DNA of 64,000 nucleotides from contig NZ_CP066150.1 of the NCBI RefSeq assembly GCF_023206395.1, positions 1,860,001 to 1,924,000 of the forward strand. Reading direction: 5' to 3'. Below the pieces are notes generated by a model. That model did no database searches and was not told the DNA's origin. It worked only from the letters and a program-made list of their open reading frames with translations. The DNA is from Vibrio sp. ED004 (lineage in GTDB: Bacteria; Pseudomonadota; Gammaproteobacteria; Enterobacterales; Vibrionaceae). Made by a program: the position numbers and the translations under genes. Positions 8,142 to 17,547 of this stretch are shown here, piece after piece. Numbering within the stretch: position 1 is the first letter of the stretch; every line of letters starts with the position of its first letter.

Positions 8142-10111
8142 GAGTCTGTGCCTTTTGGTAGAGTGACGATAAAGGTGGTGCCTTGGTGTTCAACCGATTC
8201 GACGTGAATCGAGCCACCGAAGTCTTTAATTATGTTGTATGCGATAGACAAGCCGAGCCCGAGCCCTTTGCCTGTGGTCTTGCGGGTATAAAATGGGTCA
8301 AACAGATAAGGAATATCCTCTTCGGGGATCCCTAATCCGTTGTCTTTAACTGATATTTGAATGGTGTTCTGGTGTTCTTGAGTGGAGATGCTGAGCTGGG
8401 GCCGCTCCCTGTGTTCAACGGCATCCAACGCATTGCTGATCAAATTCACCAGCACCTGCTCCAAGCGAATGCTATTGGCTCGAACCATTTGATCGCTTTG
8501 TAGCGAATAATGAATCAACACCCTACTTTGCCGAGTTTCAAAGAGGTCGATCGCATCACCAATCACCTTATCTAATTCGACGTTATCTATTTTGCCATCG
8601 CTCTTACGCGAGAATGCCTTCAAGTGACGTGTAATCGCAGCCACTTTATCTAGTAAGATCTCGATCTTTTTCAGGTTCTCTTCTGCTCTGTCTGGCCTTT
8701 GCTTACCTAACCATAATTGAGCACTTCGAACGTGACTGTTTACTGCGGTCAGAGGTTGATTGATCTCGTGAGTAATACCCACACTTAACTGCCCCAACGC
8801 GGCCAGTTTTCCAGCTTGAATGAGCTCGTCTTGAGTAACACGCAGTTTGGCCTCGGCTAAGGTACGCTCTTCCACCTCTGCCTCCAATTTGCGGTTGGTT
8901 TGCTTGACGACTTTGGCTGTGGTTTGAAATACCTTTAGGTACTTCGCCATTTGCGTCACTTCATCTTTGCCACGAATCGCCACTTCGGTATCTAAGTGGC
9001 CAGTCGAAATCGCGAACATGTTGTCTTTCAGCTGTAATAGCCTTTCTAAAATACTCTTGCGCACATAGAACCATGAGATAGCCGCGGCAGCTAACACACT
9101 AAAAAGAGAGAGAAAAAGTGACAAACGTTGGTTCGATTGCAAAGAGTGTTGCGCCTGCTGAATCGACTGATCAATATTGCGGTTCACTTGGCTGGTATTA
9201 CGCTCGATTTGCACCGTTAACTGATTCAAATGCTCACGGCTGTTTTGTAAGAAATATTGCTCTTGATAGAGATGGTCGAGCGCTTTGTTTTTCAGCCCGT
9301 ACAAGCTGCTATCACTTGAGGCTAGGTTGTAAATCACGGTAAGTTGATGATCCAGTTCTGGAAAGGCACTTCTTAAATCGCCACTTATCCATAGCTGCCA
9401 CCACTCTTCTCCAACCTGCTCGAGTCGTAAGCTGGTGTAATCCAGCTCATTAAAACTGGAATCGTTATACAGTTTTTCTACCAAGCCTAATTGGTAGTAC
9501 AGCAGGGACTTTAATTGCGTGTATTGAACCTGCTCTTTGGCTGAATCAGGCAAGCTATCGAGTGAATCACTGGCTTGCTGCAATAGCGGGTAAAAGCCTT
9601 CGAGTAGATTACGAAGTTCTTGGTTGAGCTGTTCTGACTCAATTTCACTTTGATACAACAAGCTAAGGCTGTTGTTAACTTGGGCGATAAGATCTTTAAA
9701 ATAGGAGTGATAATCCGGAAACTGAACCATAACGCTATTCATCACGGAAATAGCGTCTTCGATTTTTAGCATCGCCTGTTTGCGCTCTATATTCGATTCA
9801 GCGTCACCGAGCTGAGAAGAGGTTGTGATAATCACTCGCACCATATCATTAAGGCGAGCGGCATTATCTAGGGCCGGGATTTCACTCTCCTTTAGCTCAA
9901 CAAGACGTTGGTTTAAATCATCGAAGGTAAAGCTGGAGACAACTGAGAGGAAGATAGTGGTCATCGATAGCATAGCTAACGCAAGTACCAAGCGCAGCTC
10001 AATACCTTTCCAACCAAACCACTTACGACGTGGGATTTTTATCGAAAACGGACGCTCGAAACTATCCTTATTTTCTACAACCTCGGAGACATGACTACTC
10101 ACTCGCCCCAC
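8138..10111 (-). CDS. Membrane sensor histidine kinase (DctB/PgtB-like)
   Basis: 657 residues. TM1 is at about 39-60 and TM2 at about 330-350, which frame a large, mostly helical periplasmic sensor of about 270 residues. A HAMP linker follows (350-402), then a coiled-coil stretch and the H-box VGITHEINQPLTAV with phosphorylated His448. The ATPase domain carries LVNLISNALDAV (N-box), DNGLGIP (G1) and GKGLGLGLSIAYNI (G2). The start used is GTG at 10111; another GTG at 10102 is also possible because a GAAGG sequence lies close by. It is the partner of the response regulator gene that overlaps its end. The periplasmic part has no cache-like motif I can name. By context it probably senses an organophosphorus compound. 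Confidence 0.9.
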   Translation of the reverse strand: MGRVSSHVSEVVENKDSFERPFSIKIPRRKWFGWKGIELRLVLALAMLSMTTIFLSVVSSFTFDDLNQRLVELKESEIPALDNAARLNDMVRVIITTSSQLGDAESNIERKQAMLKIEDAISVMNSVMVQFPDYHSYFKDLIAQVNNSLSLLYQSEIESEQLNQELRNLLEGFYPLLQQASDSLDSLPDSAKEQVQYTQLKSLLYYQLGLVEKLYNDSSFNELDYTSLRLEQVGEEWWQLWISGDLRSAFPELDHQLTVIYNLASSDSSLYGLKNKALDHLYQEQYFLQNSREHLNQLTVQIERNTSQVNRNIDQSIQQAQHSLQSNQRLSLFLSLFSVLAAAAISWFYVRKSILERLLQLKDNMFAISTGHLDTEVAIRGKDEVTQMAKYLKVFQTTAKVVKQTNRKLEAEVEERTLAEAKLRVTQDELIQAGKLAALGQLSVGITHEINQPLTAVNSHVRSAQLWLGKQRPDRAEENLKKIEILLDKVAAITRHLKAFSRKSDGKIDNVELDKVIGDAIDLFETRQSRVLIHYSLQSDQMVRANSIRLEQVLVNLISNALDAVEHRERPQLSISTQEHQNTIQISVKDNGLGIPEEDIPYLFDPFYTRKTTGKGLGLGLSIAYNIIKDFGGSIHVESVEHQGTTFIVTLPKGTDS

Positions 10112-10495
10112 CTTCTTCTCATCAAATAATCAACAGGAACTGTCAATGATTCAATCAGTTAGGGTGTAAGCCTTACTTGGGCTTGCATCGAATAGCTTTA
10201 GTGAAACTATTAAATGAAGAGTAATCATTAACATTTCACATAAGATATCATAACAATTGTTTTATAAAGCTTGAGCTGTCTGTTTTGCGATAATAGAAAG
10301 TGACCGCACCGACAGAAACGTGATTACTTTATCAATACGCACTTAAATTATACGAATAGCACTCTCCATCAAGCAGTCAAAACCTACGATTATTTAATAA
10401 GTTAAGGTCTAGAGATCGAAAAATCGCACAAGTTTTCACTCATACGATTTCATTTATGTCATGTCATGTCCATCGATTAAACGGGCTCAACGAAC
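10112..10495. other. Intergenic region upstream of the sensor kinase gene
   Basis: No gene was seen. The region is AT-rich, contains a short triple repeat of ATGTC at 10456-10470 and a weak hairpin near 10167-10183, and presumably holds the promoter of the two-component operon. I found no sigma-54 element here. Confidence 0.5.
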
Positions 10496-11482
10496 TTAGA
10501 GAATGATCATCCCATCTAGATAATTCAGTGCAGGCGAAACATCTTTCCCAAGTAATACAGGGCCGTCGAGGTCGACAATTTCAGATTGGACAGCAATTGG
10601 CAGCGCTGCACGCATCGCTAATGAGGTCCCGAGCATACAACCCGACATCAGAGTGAAACCGAGCTTTTTGGCTTCTTCTGCGAGTGCTAATGCCTCTGTT
10701 AAACCGCCCGTTTTATCTAGCTTGATGTTGACCATTTCATACTTACCTACCAACGATGACAGTTGTGAAGTGGTATGGCAGCTTTCATCAGCACACAACG
10801 GAATCGGATGCTTGATGTGTGCCAGCGAGGCATCATGCTGCTGTGGTAAAGGCTGTTCGATCATCGCAATGTCAAACTCAGCCAGTTGATTAAACAGCTC
10901 TTCAAGGTTCAGCCCAGTCCATGCTTCATTGGCATCCAGTACAATTTTAGCCCTTGGAGCAGCTTCTCGGACAGCGCGTACACGCTCTACTACTTGCTCA
11001 CCATCAAGCTTCACTTTTAGAAGTTTCGCACCATTCGCCACATAATCACGAGCTTGTGTTGCCATCGCTTCTGGTGCGCCAATCGAAACTGTCATTGCGG
11101 TAACAATCTGCTTAGGTAACTCGAACAAGCTATTCGGAAAGATCTGGTCGTTCTGCTGCGCTTGATAATCCCAAAGCGCACAATCGATAGCATTACGCGC
11201 AGCCCCTCCAGTCAATGAAGACTGAAGATGATCTCGTAATTCTTCAGGACCGGTCATACCACGCTCAAAAGCCGTTTCAAGAGAGCTAGAAGCTTGTTGA
11301 ATTTGCGCCAACACAGACTCGGATGACTCACCATAACGTGGGTAAGGTGTACACTCACCTTGCGCTTGTTTACCATTATGCTCGATGTAAACGCGAACAA
11401 CATGACACTCTGTTCGGCTGCCTCGAGAGATGCGAAAAGGCGTTTGCATCGCGATAGTAATAGGTTCTGCTGTAATCTTCAT
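10496..11482 (-). CDS. dgcA: Enolase-superfamily racemase of D-glutamate catabolism (dipeptide epimerase-like)
   Basis: 328 residues of the muconate-lactonizing/dipeptide epimerase group. Catalytic features are a KVK pair (Lys156, Lys158), metal ligands Asp183 (VLDANEAW), Glu209 (MIEQPLP) and Asp232 (CADESC), and a second catalytic lysine region VNIKLDKTGG (Lys254, Lys257). Taken alone it would be called L-Ala-D/L-Glu epimerase. Beside a DUF1611 gene it fits DgcA, which converts N-acetyl-D-glutamate to the L form in the DgcN-DgcA pathway described in marine bacteria. It lies 56 bases downstream of dgcN on the same strand, so both are probably co-transcribed. Confidence 0.85.
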   Translation of the reverse strand: MKITAEPITIAMQTPFRISRGSRTECHVVRVYIEHNGKQAQGECTPYPRYGESSESVLAQIQQASSSLETAFERGMTGPEELRDHLQSSLTGGAARNAIDCALWDYQAQQNDQIFPNSLFELPKQIVTAMTVSIGAPEAMATQARDYVANGAKLLKVKLDGEQVVERVRAVREAAPRAKIVLDANEAWTGLNLEELFNQLAEFDIAMIEQPLPQQHDASLAHIKHPIPLCADESCHTTSQLSSLVGKYEMVNIKLDKTGGLTEALALAEEAKKLGFTLMSGCMLGTSLAMRAALPIAVQSEIVDLDGPVLLGKDVSPALNYLDGMIIL

Positions 11483-11538
11483 AATTTCACTCGGTTGATG
11501 TTCGCTTTAACAAATTGAAACGTAGAAATGATGAATCG

Positions 11539-12546
11539 TTAAAGTGAATGTCGCAAATGATCAGTTATATGTTGTACACCAAATCGCACTGGGTCTGTCA
11601 CTGGCACTTGATAAAGTGTGGTCCATTCTTGGCACAATGTCTCAGCCTCTTCAATGCTAATCGCCGATGTGTTCAGACAGATACCCACCAGCTTCACATC
11701 TGGATTAGTCAGTCTCGCCGCTTGCAAATTAGCGTCAATCGTCTGTTCTATCGTTGGTAATTTAGCATGCGGAAGATTGCGAATATGTAGTCGCCCTACT
11801 TCATGGCATAACACCAAAGCATCAGCTTGCGCACCATGCAATAAACCCAAACTTACACCCGCAAAAGATGGATTGAACAAAGAACCCTGCCCTTCAATGA
11901 TGTCCCATTCGTGGTCGGAAAAATCGGGGCTGATCGCTTCAACTGCGCCAGAAATGAAATCCGCCACCACAGCATCAATTGAAATACCGCTGCCTTCAAT
12001 CAAGATACCTGTCTGCCCTGTCGCTTTGAATTGAGCCAAAGTGCCCGCTTCTTTTAGCGACTTTTCTATCGCCAGTGCAGAAAACATCTTGCCTACCGAG
12101 CAATCGGTTCCGACAGTGAGCAGGCGCTTCCCTTGGCGGGGCTTGCCATTACCAACGTTTAGAACACCATCAAAATGGCGCACATCATGAAGCTTAGCCA
12201 ATCCTCGCTGCTGCATGTCAGCAAGCGGTGAAAATTCACTCAAGCGCTGGTGCATGCCCGATGCAATCTCAAATCCCATTTCTGCAGCTGCCAGTATGGT
12301 TGGTTGCCATGACTCAGGGATCACGCCACCCGGGTTTGCTGTGCCAATCACGAGCGTTTTCGCCCCCTGCGCTTGTGCCTGCTGCAAGGTCAGATCCATT
12401 AAACCAAGAGAAACGGTCTGTTCTGTTAAACGTAATTGACCAAGACAAATTTCAGGGCGCCATTGGTAAATACCACGAGCGGTTTTTGCAGCCAGAGGGT
12501 CAGTAACATCCCCAAGAAAAAGAAGGTAAGGTTGAGCGATAGACAT
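11539..12546 (-). CDS. dgcN: DUF1611-family D-glutamate N-acetyltransferase
   Basis: 335 residues matching the DUF1611 family throughout. An N-terminal Rossmann-like part contains the GTANPGG motif near 68-74, and a P-loop-like motif GTDCSVGKM lies near 146-154. The family member DgcN acetylates D-glutamate, feeding N-acetyl-D-glutamate to the DgcA racemase so that the carbon skeleton enters L-glutamate metabolism. A peptidoglycan-derived D-amino acid diet is plausible for a marine Vibrio. A LysR-type operator palindrome lies 86 bases upstream, and a LysR gene precedes it. Confidence 0.85.
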   Translation of the reverse strand: MSIAQPYLLFLGDVTDPLAAKTARGIYQWRPEICLGQLRLTEQTVSLGLMDLTLQQAQAQGAKTLVIGTANPGGVIPESWQPTILAAAEMGFEIASGMHQRLSEFSPLADMQQRGLAKLHDVRHFDGVLNVGNGKPRQGKRLLTVGTDCSVGKMFSALAIEKSLKEAGTLAQFKATGQTGILIEGSGISIDAVVADFISGAVEAISPDFSDHEWDIIEGQGSLFNPSFAGVSLGLLHGAQADALVLCHEVGRLHIRNLPHAKLPTIEQTIDANLQAARLTNPDVKLVGICLNTSAISIEEAETLCQEWTTLYQVPVTDPVRFGVQHITDHLRHSL

Positions 12547-12631
12547 GAGCGTTCCTAATTAATAAGTCCTTGTATGGATTTACTTTAATTAAGAAACTGA
12601 GCACTGCCGAATGCCTATTTATCGCGTGCCT

Positions 12632-12646
12632 ATAACATGATGTTAT
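12632..12646. promoter_or_regulatory. LysR-type operator upstream of dgcN
   Basis: ATAACATGATGTTAT is a perfect 7-1-7 palindrome containing the T-N11-A LysR motif. It lies between the LysR gene and dgcN, 86 bases before the dgcN start. Confidence 0.65.
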
Positions 12647-12692
12647 GGGTAGTAATCGGAGACAGTAAACTAATCAGCTAACAGCACTTAAG

Positions 12693-13589
12693 CTAGTAAC
12701 ACGAGTGCTGCAGCGCTGAAATGAACTGCTTAGCTGCAATCGACTGTGGCGTATGTTCAGCGCATAGAGTCGATACTGAGAATGGAATAGCTGGCTGCAG
12801 TGGTAATACGCAAACGGAGTCGTCGTTTTGGTATTGCTCTGCCGTCCACGGATCAACGATCGCAAAGCCTGCTTGGTGCTTGACCAGTTCCGCCGCAGCG
12901 CTGTATCCACGTACTGATATGGGGTGGTGATAATGCTCATCGCGTGCAATCAAGCTTTGATGGAGCAGCAAACCCAGTGGATCACGACTATCAAGCCCGA
13001 TGATTGGCAACGGATAATTGATCAGGTCATCAAGGGTAAATTCTGTCGGTAACAGATCAACGGTGTTGGATGGAACCAGAACCTTAAGTGATTCGGTCAA
13101 TAACGTTTCAGCCAATATCGCAGGCGGCGCTTCGTCTCCAAATGCGATAGCGATATCGAGCTCATGCTTCAATAAGCCAGCACACAGTTCGTCGCGATTG
13201 GCAGTCAGCAATTCAAAAGAGAGCTCTTGTTTATTGGAATATTGCTCGCGAGACATTTTGGCGATCACTGGAGTCAGCAATTTGGTCGCCAGAATTGGCG
13301 GTGCGCCAATACGTAGATGCTGATGACCTTGCTTTACTTTGTTGGTCAAAGACCGAAATTGGCCTAATTGTTGGTAGACCTTCTCCGCTTCTGGTAACAA
13401 GGTTTTCGCTTCAACCGTTGGCACCAATCGCCCTTTGACACGCTCGAACAAGCCAAACCCCAACTGCTGCTCGGTGTGCGCCAAAATGCGCGTCACATTA
13501 GGCTGGGACACATGCAAACTACGTGCAGCCCCAGATACGGTTCCGGTCTGCATGATGGCGTAAAAGACTTCCAGTTGTCTTAGGTTCAA
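12693..13589 (-). CDS. LysR-family regulator of the D-glutamate cluster
   Basis: 298 residues. The N-terminal winged helix is classic (MNLRQLEVFYAIMQTGTVSG, then AARSLHVSQPNVTRILAHTEQQLG). The effector-binding domain spans about 90-295. The gene is directly upstream of dgcN on the same strand, with 146 bases between. A perfect T-N11-A palindrome lies in that gap. I infer that it controls dgcN-dgcA in response to D-glutamate or an intermediate. It could also act on other targets. Confidence 0.85.
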   Translation of the reverse strand: MNLRQLEVFYAIMQTGTVSGAARSLHVSQPNVTRILAHTEQQLGFGLFERVKGRLVPTVEAKTLLPEAEKVYQQLGQFRSLTNKVKQGHQHLRIGAPPILATKLLTPVIAKMSREQYSNKQELSFELLTANRDELCAGLLKHELDIAIAFGDEAPPAILAETLLTESLKVLVPSNTVDLLPTEFTLDDLINYPLPIIGLDSRDPLGLLLHQSLIARDEHYHHPISVRGYSAAAELVKHQAGFAIVDPWTAEQYQNDDSVCVLPLQPAIPFSVSTLCAEHTPQSIAAKQFISALQHSCY

Positions 13590-13683
13590 ATTGATGTCCT
13601 TTGGTTCACCGAACAGGTTTAGGGCTTGGATTCAGTTGTATTAGCTAAGCTGTCTATCTATCAACTTAGCTGTCTACATGAAT

Positions 13684-14520
13684 TTATTTTAGTAACTCAG
13701 CTATCGTAGGTTGAAGCACCTCAGCCCAAGCTTGGTAAGCTTTAGCATTCAAGTGCAAGTCATCGCACGAGTACTCATTCGACAACAGCTTATTAGGTGA
13801 CAATACTGAATTCACATCTAAGAAAGCAATGCCTTGTTGAGAACAGTGCTCGCTTATTTTGCTATTGAGTAGTTCCACCGAAGGGTTCAAGCTTTGTAGT
13901 TTAGACCCTACATAAAGCGTTGATTGCACCAATATTCGAATATCGTTTTCTTGCCACACCTTAAGCATATCAATGTAGTTCTGGTATATATGCTCGACAT
14001 CGTAACCTTGCGCTAAATCGTTTATCCCTGCCATAAAACATACCAGCTTTGGTTTCACGTTTAATGTGGTATCAATGCGACGCAGCATGCCGGTTGTGGT
14101 ATCCCCCGCGAGGCCGCGATTGACCATAGAGATATCACGGAAAATATCCGCCCACGGAGCCCATTCAGTGATCGAATCACCAAACATGACTAAGTCTGCA
14201 TTCGGAGAAAAATGACGATGATTATCTGATGTCATAATGTAACGGCTCATGCTGTGGCCTCGTTGCTGGATCTCAGACTGAAGAGCAACCGCCTTGAGGA
14301 TTTCACTGTCCGGTGTGGAGCTATCGAACTGAGCCAATAACCCTTCGATGTGAGGCTTAAAAGGACTAAGACGCGTGCTCAGTTGATGATGTTCTTTAAG
14401 GGAAGATAGCTTCTCTAACAATACGTACAGAGAGCTGTTTTGACCAACTTCTTGGAATAACTGATATAGATCGAGGACAGGGTGCTGGTGTAGCGCGGCA
14501 AGTAATTGCTTGTCTTCCAT
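13684..14520 (-). CDS. SGNH/GDSL-family hydrolase with an extra N-terminal domain
   Basis: 278 residues. The hydrolase fold starts at about residue 108: block I is FGDSITEW with nucleophile Ser116, block II has RGLAGDTT, block III is GIND and block V is DDLHLN with the catalytic Asp/His pair. The likely activity is esterase or acyl hydrolase on an unknown substrate. Residues 1-100 form a helical region that I do not recognise. There is no signal peptide, so it is probably cytoplasmic. It lies downstream of the SPOUT methyltransferase gene with an 87-base gap and may share its transcript. Confidence 0.8.
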   Translation of the reverse strand: MEDKQLLAALHQHPVLDLYQLFQEVGQNSSLYVLLEKLSSLKEHHQLSTRLSPFKPHIEGLLAQFDSSTPDSEILKAVALQSEIQQRGHSMSRYIMTSDNHRHFSPNADLVMFGDSITEWAPWADIFRDISMVNRGLAGDTTTGMLRRIDTTLNVKPKLVCFMAGINDLAQGYDVEHIYQNYIDMLKVWQENDIRILVQSTLYVGSKLQSLNPSVELLNSKISEHCSQQGIAFLDVNSVLSPNKLLSNEYSCDDLHLNAKAYQAWAEVLQPTIAELLK

Positions 14521-14607
14521 GGTGTTATCTAACCCTTCAATTATCTGGTGATGAACCCAAGATAATATCCGATTGCGTACGGGATAGATAACACTAGAAG
14601 CAGAGAA

Positions 14608-15120
14608 TTACTTTTCTTTGATTAGCAGATGATTTCGGTTATCACGGCTTTTCTTAATCAGCTCGTTGCTCTCGTCCATTTCATCAGATTTAGCAAGGCG
14701 ATCGTAAAGCAGCACATTCACAGTCGCTGCCAAGTTCATGCAGCCAACTGTTGGAACGTACACAACGTGATCCGCTCTATCAGCAACGTCTTGAGAAATA
14801 GAACCATCTTCAGGGCCAAAGATATAGATAGCGTTTTTTGGGTGTTTAAAACGCGGCAGTGGTGTTGCACCTTCAGCTAATTCAACACAAACGATCTTAG
14901 TTTCTGGATCAAGATTGTCTAAAAACGACTCAACACCAGTCAGCGGGATAGTACGCGCGGCACTCTTGGTATCAGTGTGAAATTTTGCGGCTTTTTCGTA
15001 GCGTTGCCCTGTGTATTTAACTTCGTCGACTTGGTAACAACCAGCCGCACGCATAACAGCACCAACGTTTGTCGGGCTCTTTGGGTTAGTTAAACCAATA
15101 GTCACATGGCTTTTGTTCAT
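14608..15120 (-). CDS. SPOUT-family RNA methyltransferase (TrmH/TrmJ-like)
   Basis: 170 residues. Three SPOUT motifs are visible: NPKSPTNVGAVMRAAGC near the start, IYIFGPEDGSIS in the middle, and VPTVGCMNLAATVNVLLYDRL at the knot. These proteins use S-adenosylmethionine to 2'-O-methylate ribose in tRNA or rRNA and act as dimers. The short length without an RNA-binding extension resembles TrmL-like members, but motif I points to the broader TrmH group, so the target nucleotide is not assigned. Confidence 0.85.
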   Translation of the reverse strand: MNKSHVTIGLTNPKSPTNVGAVMRAAGCYQVDEVKYTGQRYEKAAKFHTDTKSAARTIPLTGVESFLDNLDPETKIVCVELAEGATPLPRFKHPKNAIYIFGPEDGSISQDVADRADHVVYVPTVGCMNLAATVNVLLYDRLAKSDEMDESNELIKKSRDNRNHLLIKEK

Positions 15121-15395
15121 GAATCTTTCTCACTTAACGAATAGACATAGCAGGGTGCTACAAAGCGTCGCATTCTAACAAAGCAGCGTCGAATTCAAAA
15201 GCATCGATACAAACTCACTTTTTCGCGCTTAAGCCTCTAGTTGCAAGGCTTCTCACCCAAAAAATCTAACCGTCATCATATTTATAAAACAAAAATACTC
15301 TAGGGTAACAATTAAACAACAAGCCCATTTACATTTTGAAACCACATTAATAATGTGTTGAAAATTGCATGAGACAATCACACAGGAAGCGTGAC

Positions 15396-17057
15396 ATGAC
15401 CCTAACCATCAAAAACCGCCTTTATATTCTCTCTTTCATTCCACTGCTACTGATGGCAATCGGGATGATGAGCGTGACGTATATGAAGAGCACCGAGCTA
15501 ACCGCACAACAAGTAGAATCGACGCGTAGCAATATGATGGCGATGAAAGAAAAGGAACTCAAAGCGTATCTGCAAATGGCTCAATCTTCTATCAGCCCGT
15601 TCTTGGAAAGAGGTGCAACATTAGAAGAAGCTTTACCGACATTAAGAACACTCGAATATGGCGAGTCTGGCTATATTTTTGGTTATGACTCGAAAGGTGT
15701 TCGAGTCGTTGTTGGGCAAAACAACGATGGCATTGGTAAAAACTATTACGATCTGCAAGACAAAAAAGGTAATTACCTGATTCGTGACCTCATCAAGAAC
15801 TCGAAGCTTGGTGAATTCACCACTTACTACTTTCCAAAACTTGGTCAATCTGAAGCCCTACCTAAGCTCAGCTACTCGATATTCATCCCACAATGGGATT
15901 TGATGCTGGGCACCGGTTTTTATACTGACGACATTGATGCGGTCATCGCAGAAATGAAAGAGAGCTCGAATGCGGCACTACAAAGCTCACTGACTGCCAT
16001 CGCTATTTTCTGTGGCTTAATCGCTCTTGTGGTTGCCGTGTTTGCAGTCGCAGTGAACCGCACCATTATGAAGCCACTTGAGCAGTTTGACCGTTCAATC
16101 AGCGCGTTTGCGAGTGGTGAAGCCGATTTAACCGCGCGAATGGAAACCTTCAAAGCACCCGAGTTCACTAAGCTCAGCGAGAACTTCAATGCCTTTGTAG
16201 CCAGCCTGCAAACCATCATTCGCAGCGTAAGTGATGTAGGCCAGCAAGTGGTAGCCGAAACATCTAGCATGTCTTCTCGTGCAGCGCAGGTCGACGAAAT
16301 TGCTACAGGCCAACGTGAAGAAACTGAACAAGTTGCAACAGCGATGACTGAGATGACAACGACTGCGCAAGAAATCTCAAGCAACGCAAGCCAAGCCGCG
16401 GATTCAGCGAAGCTTGCTGAAGGCAACGCAAAAGAAGCGCAGCAAATCGTAAACGCAGCTGCGGACTCTGTTGCAGGACTTGCTAGCGAAGTGTCAGAAG
16501 CCAACACTGTGGTATCGCGTTTAGAAGGCGATGTGCAGAACATATCCTCTTCGTTGGCGGTGATTCAAGACATCGCAGAGCAAACTAACCTACTTGCATT
16601 GAATGCCGCAATTGAGGCTGCTCGTGCTGGTGAACAAGGTCGTGGTTTTGCAGTAGTAGCAGACGAAGTTCGCAAGCTGGCAAGCCGAACTCAAGAAAGC
16701 ACTGGCGACATTCATAAGATGATTGAACAGCTAAAAGCCGCTTCAGACGCCGCGGTAAAAGCAATGGATTCAAGCCAAAACCGCAGTGCTCAAACTGTAG
16801 AAGAAGCAAACGCTGCTGCCGCTGCACTGGCGAAGATCCAAGAGTCGATCGATACCATCATGGACATGAACTCACTGATTGCTACAGCAACCGAACAACA
16901 AAATATTGTCGGCCAAGAGATATCTCAGCGCATTGTCGTGATATCCGATCAAAGCTCGCAGTCAGCAGCATTGGCAAACCAAAACCGTACAGGTAGCCAA
17001 AACCTCAACAGTCGTGCGAATGAGCTTTACCACTTGGTGGATCGTTTCACAGTCTAA
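15396..17057 (+). CDS. Methyl-accepting chemotaxis protein with single-cache sensor
   Basis: 553 residues from the ATG at 15396, which has AGGAAG six bases upstream; an ATG nine codons earlier lacks a site. TM1 is at about 10-30. The periplasmic part contains the single-cache pattern [15 protein letters not shown] and [28 protein letters not shown]2 is near 195-220, then HAMP, then a signalling domain with the hairpin tip [35 protein letters not shown]. Single-cache receptors often bind small carboxylates. The C-terminus has no CheR/CheB pentapeptide. It is a single gene closed by a strong terminator. Confidence 0.92.
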   Translation: MTLTIKNRLYILSFIPLLLMAIGMMSVTYMKSTELTAQQVESTRSNMMAMKEKELKAYLQMAQSSISPFLERGATLEEALPTLRTLEYGESGYIFGYDSKGVRVVVGQNNDGIGKNYYDLQDKKGNYLIRDLIKNSKLGEFTTYYFPKLGQSEALPKLSYSIFIPQWDLMLGTGFYTDDIDAVIAEMKESSNAALQSSLTAIAIFCGLIALVVAVFAVAVNRTIMKPLEQFDRSISAFASGEADLTARMETFKAPEFTKLSENFNAFVASLQTIIRSVSDVGQQVVAETSSMSSRAAQVDEIATGQREETEQVATAMTEMTTTAQEISSNASQAADSAKLAEGNAKEAQQIVNAAADSVAGLASEVSEANTVVSRLEGDVQNISSSLAVIQDIAEQTNLLALNAAIEAARAGEQGRGFAVVADEVRKLASRTQESTGDIHKMIEQLKAASDAAVKAMDSSQNRSAQTVEEANAAAAALAKIQESIDTIMDMNSLIATATEQQNIVGQEISQRIVVISDQSSQSAALANQNRTGSQNLNSRANELYHLVDRFTV

Positions 17058-17086
17058 TATCCCTATATCTTTACCTTCTAAAACAC

Positions 17087-17125
17087 TTCGGGCTTCAGAA
17101 TCCCCATTCTGAAGCCCGAATTTTT
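17087..17125 (+). terminator. Terminator of the chemoreceptor gene
   Basis: A perfect 15-base-pair stem (TTCGGGCTTCAGAAT with its complement) has a four-base loop and is followed by TTTTT. Confidence 0.93.
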
Positions 17126-17263
17126 AAGCGCTCTGCTCCAACACATTAAAAACATCTCTCCAATTAACTTCCTATTTATCATAAGCTTTGAGTGCCAATT
17201 TACAGAAGTCGGTTAAACTTAGTGAATTCGCAAAGATCATCGATACGAAGATAGGTAGGTAAC

Positions 17264-17482
17264 ATGTTTAATTCAGATAAGAAGAAGGTTCGCGATTTAC
17301 TGATCGCCACTCGCTTTGGCGTATCTGCTTCAGAGATGAAGACCATTATTGGTGTTGAGCAGAACAAAGCGATGAAGTGCATTCTTCAACTCAAAGAGGA
17401 AGGCGAGGATATTCATACACTTGGGGAAGGCACCAACCCAGAAGAATTGGTTTTGTATTCAATCGGAGAGATTGAACCTTAA
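17264..17482 (+). CDS. Small conserved-looking protein, possible winged helix
   Basis: 72 residues, MFNSDKKKVRDLLIATRFGV and onward. The order helix, ASEMKTIIGVEQNKAMKCILQL helix pair, then a strand-like end suggests a small winged-helix fold, but I do not recognise the family. A GGTAGGTAAC ribosome-binding site lies before the ATG. It converges on the displaced 3' end of the DNA glycosylase gene, whose original stop lies six bases downstream. Confidence 0.65.
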   Translation: MFNSDKKKVRDLLIATRFGVSASEMKTIIGVEQNKAMKCILQLKEEGEDIHTLGEGTNPEELVLYSIGEIEP

Positions 17483-17487
17483 GCGAG

Positions 17488-17539
17488 TTAAATTTTAGTC
17501 TGAGTTTTAGCTTCGATACACGTGCTGTTAAGCGGACAG
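17488..17539 (-). pseudogene. Displaced 3' end of the COG2231/MagIII-like glycosylase gene
   Basis: Joined to the frame left of the IS256 element, this stretch reads DCPLNSTCIEAKTQTKI then TAA. It restores the last two cysteines of a CX5-CX2-CX5-C iron-sulfur motif, whose first two cysteines lie in the main gene part at 18842-19483. It is no longer connected to a start because the insertion element lies between. Confidence 0.85.
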
Positions 17540-17547
17540 TCTTGACA

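Noticed and set aside
11618-12034. 138-codon plus-strand frame opposite dgcN
   Set aside because: It is antisense to a well-supported gene, and its composition is that of a shadow frame.
15920-16543. Long minus-strand frame (207 codons) within the first chemoreceptor gene
   Set aside because: It is serine- and alanine-rich antisense translation of the conserved signalling domain, a typical shadow frame.
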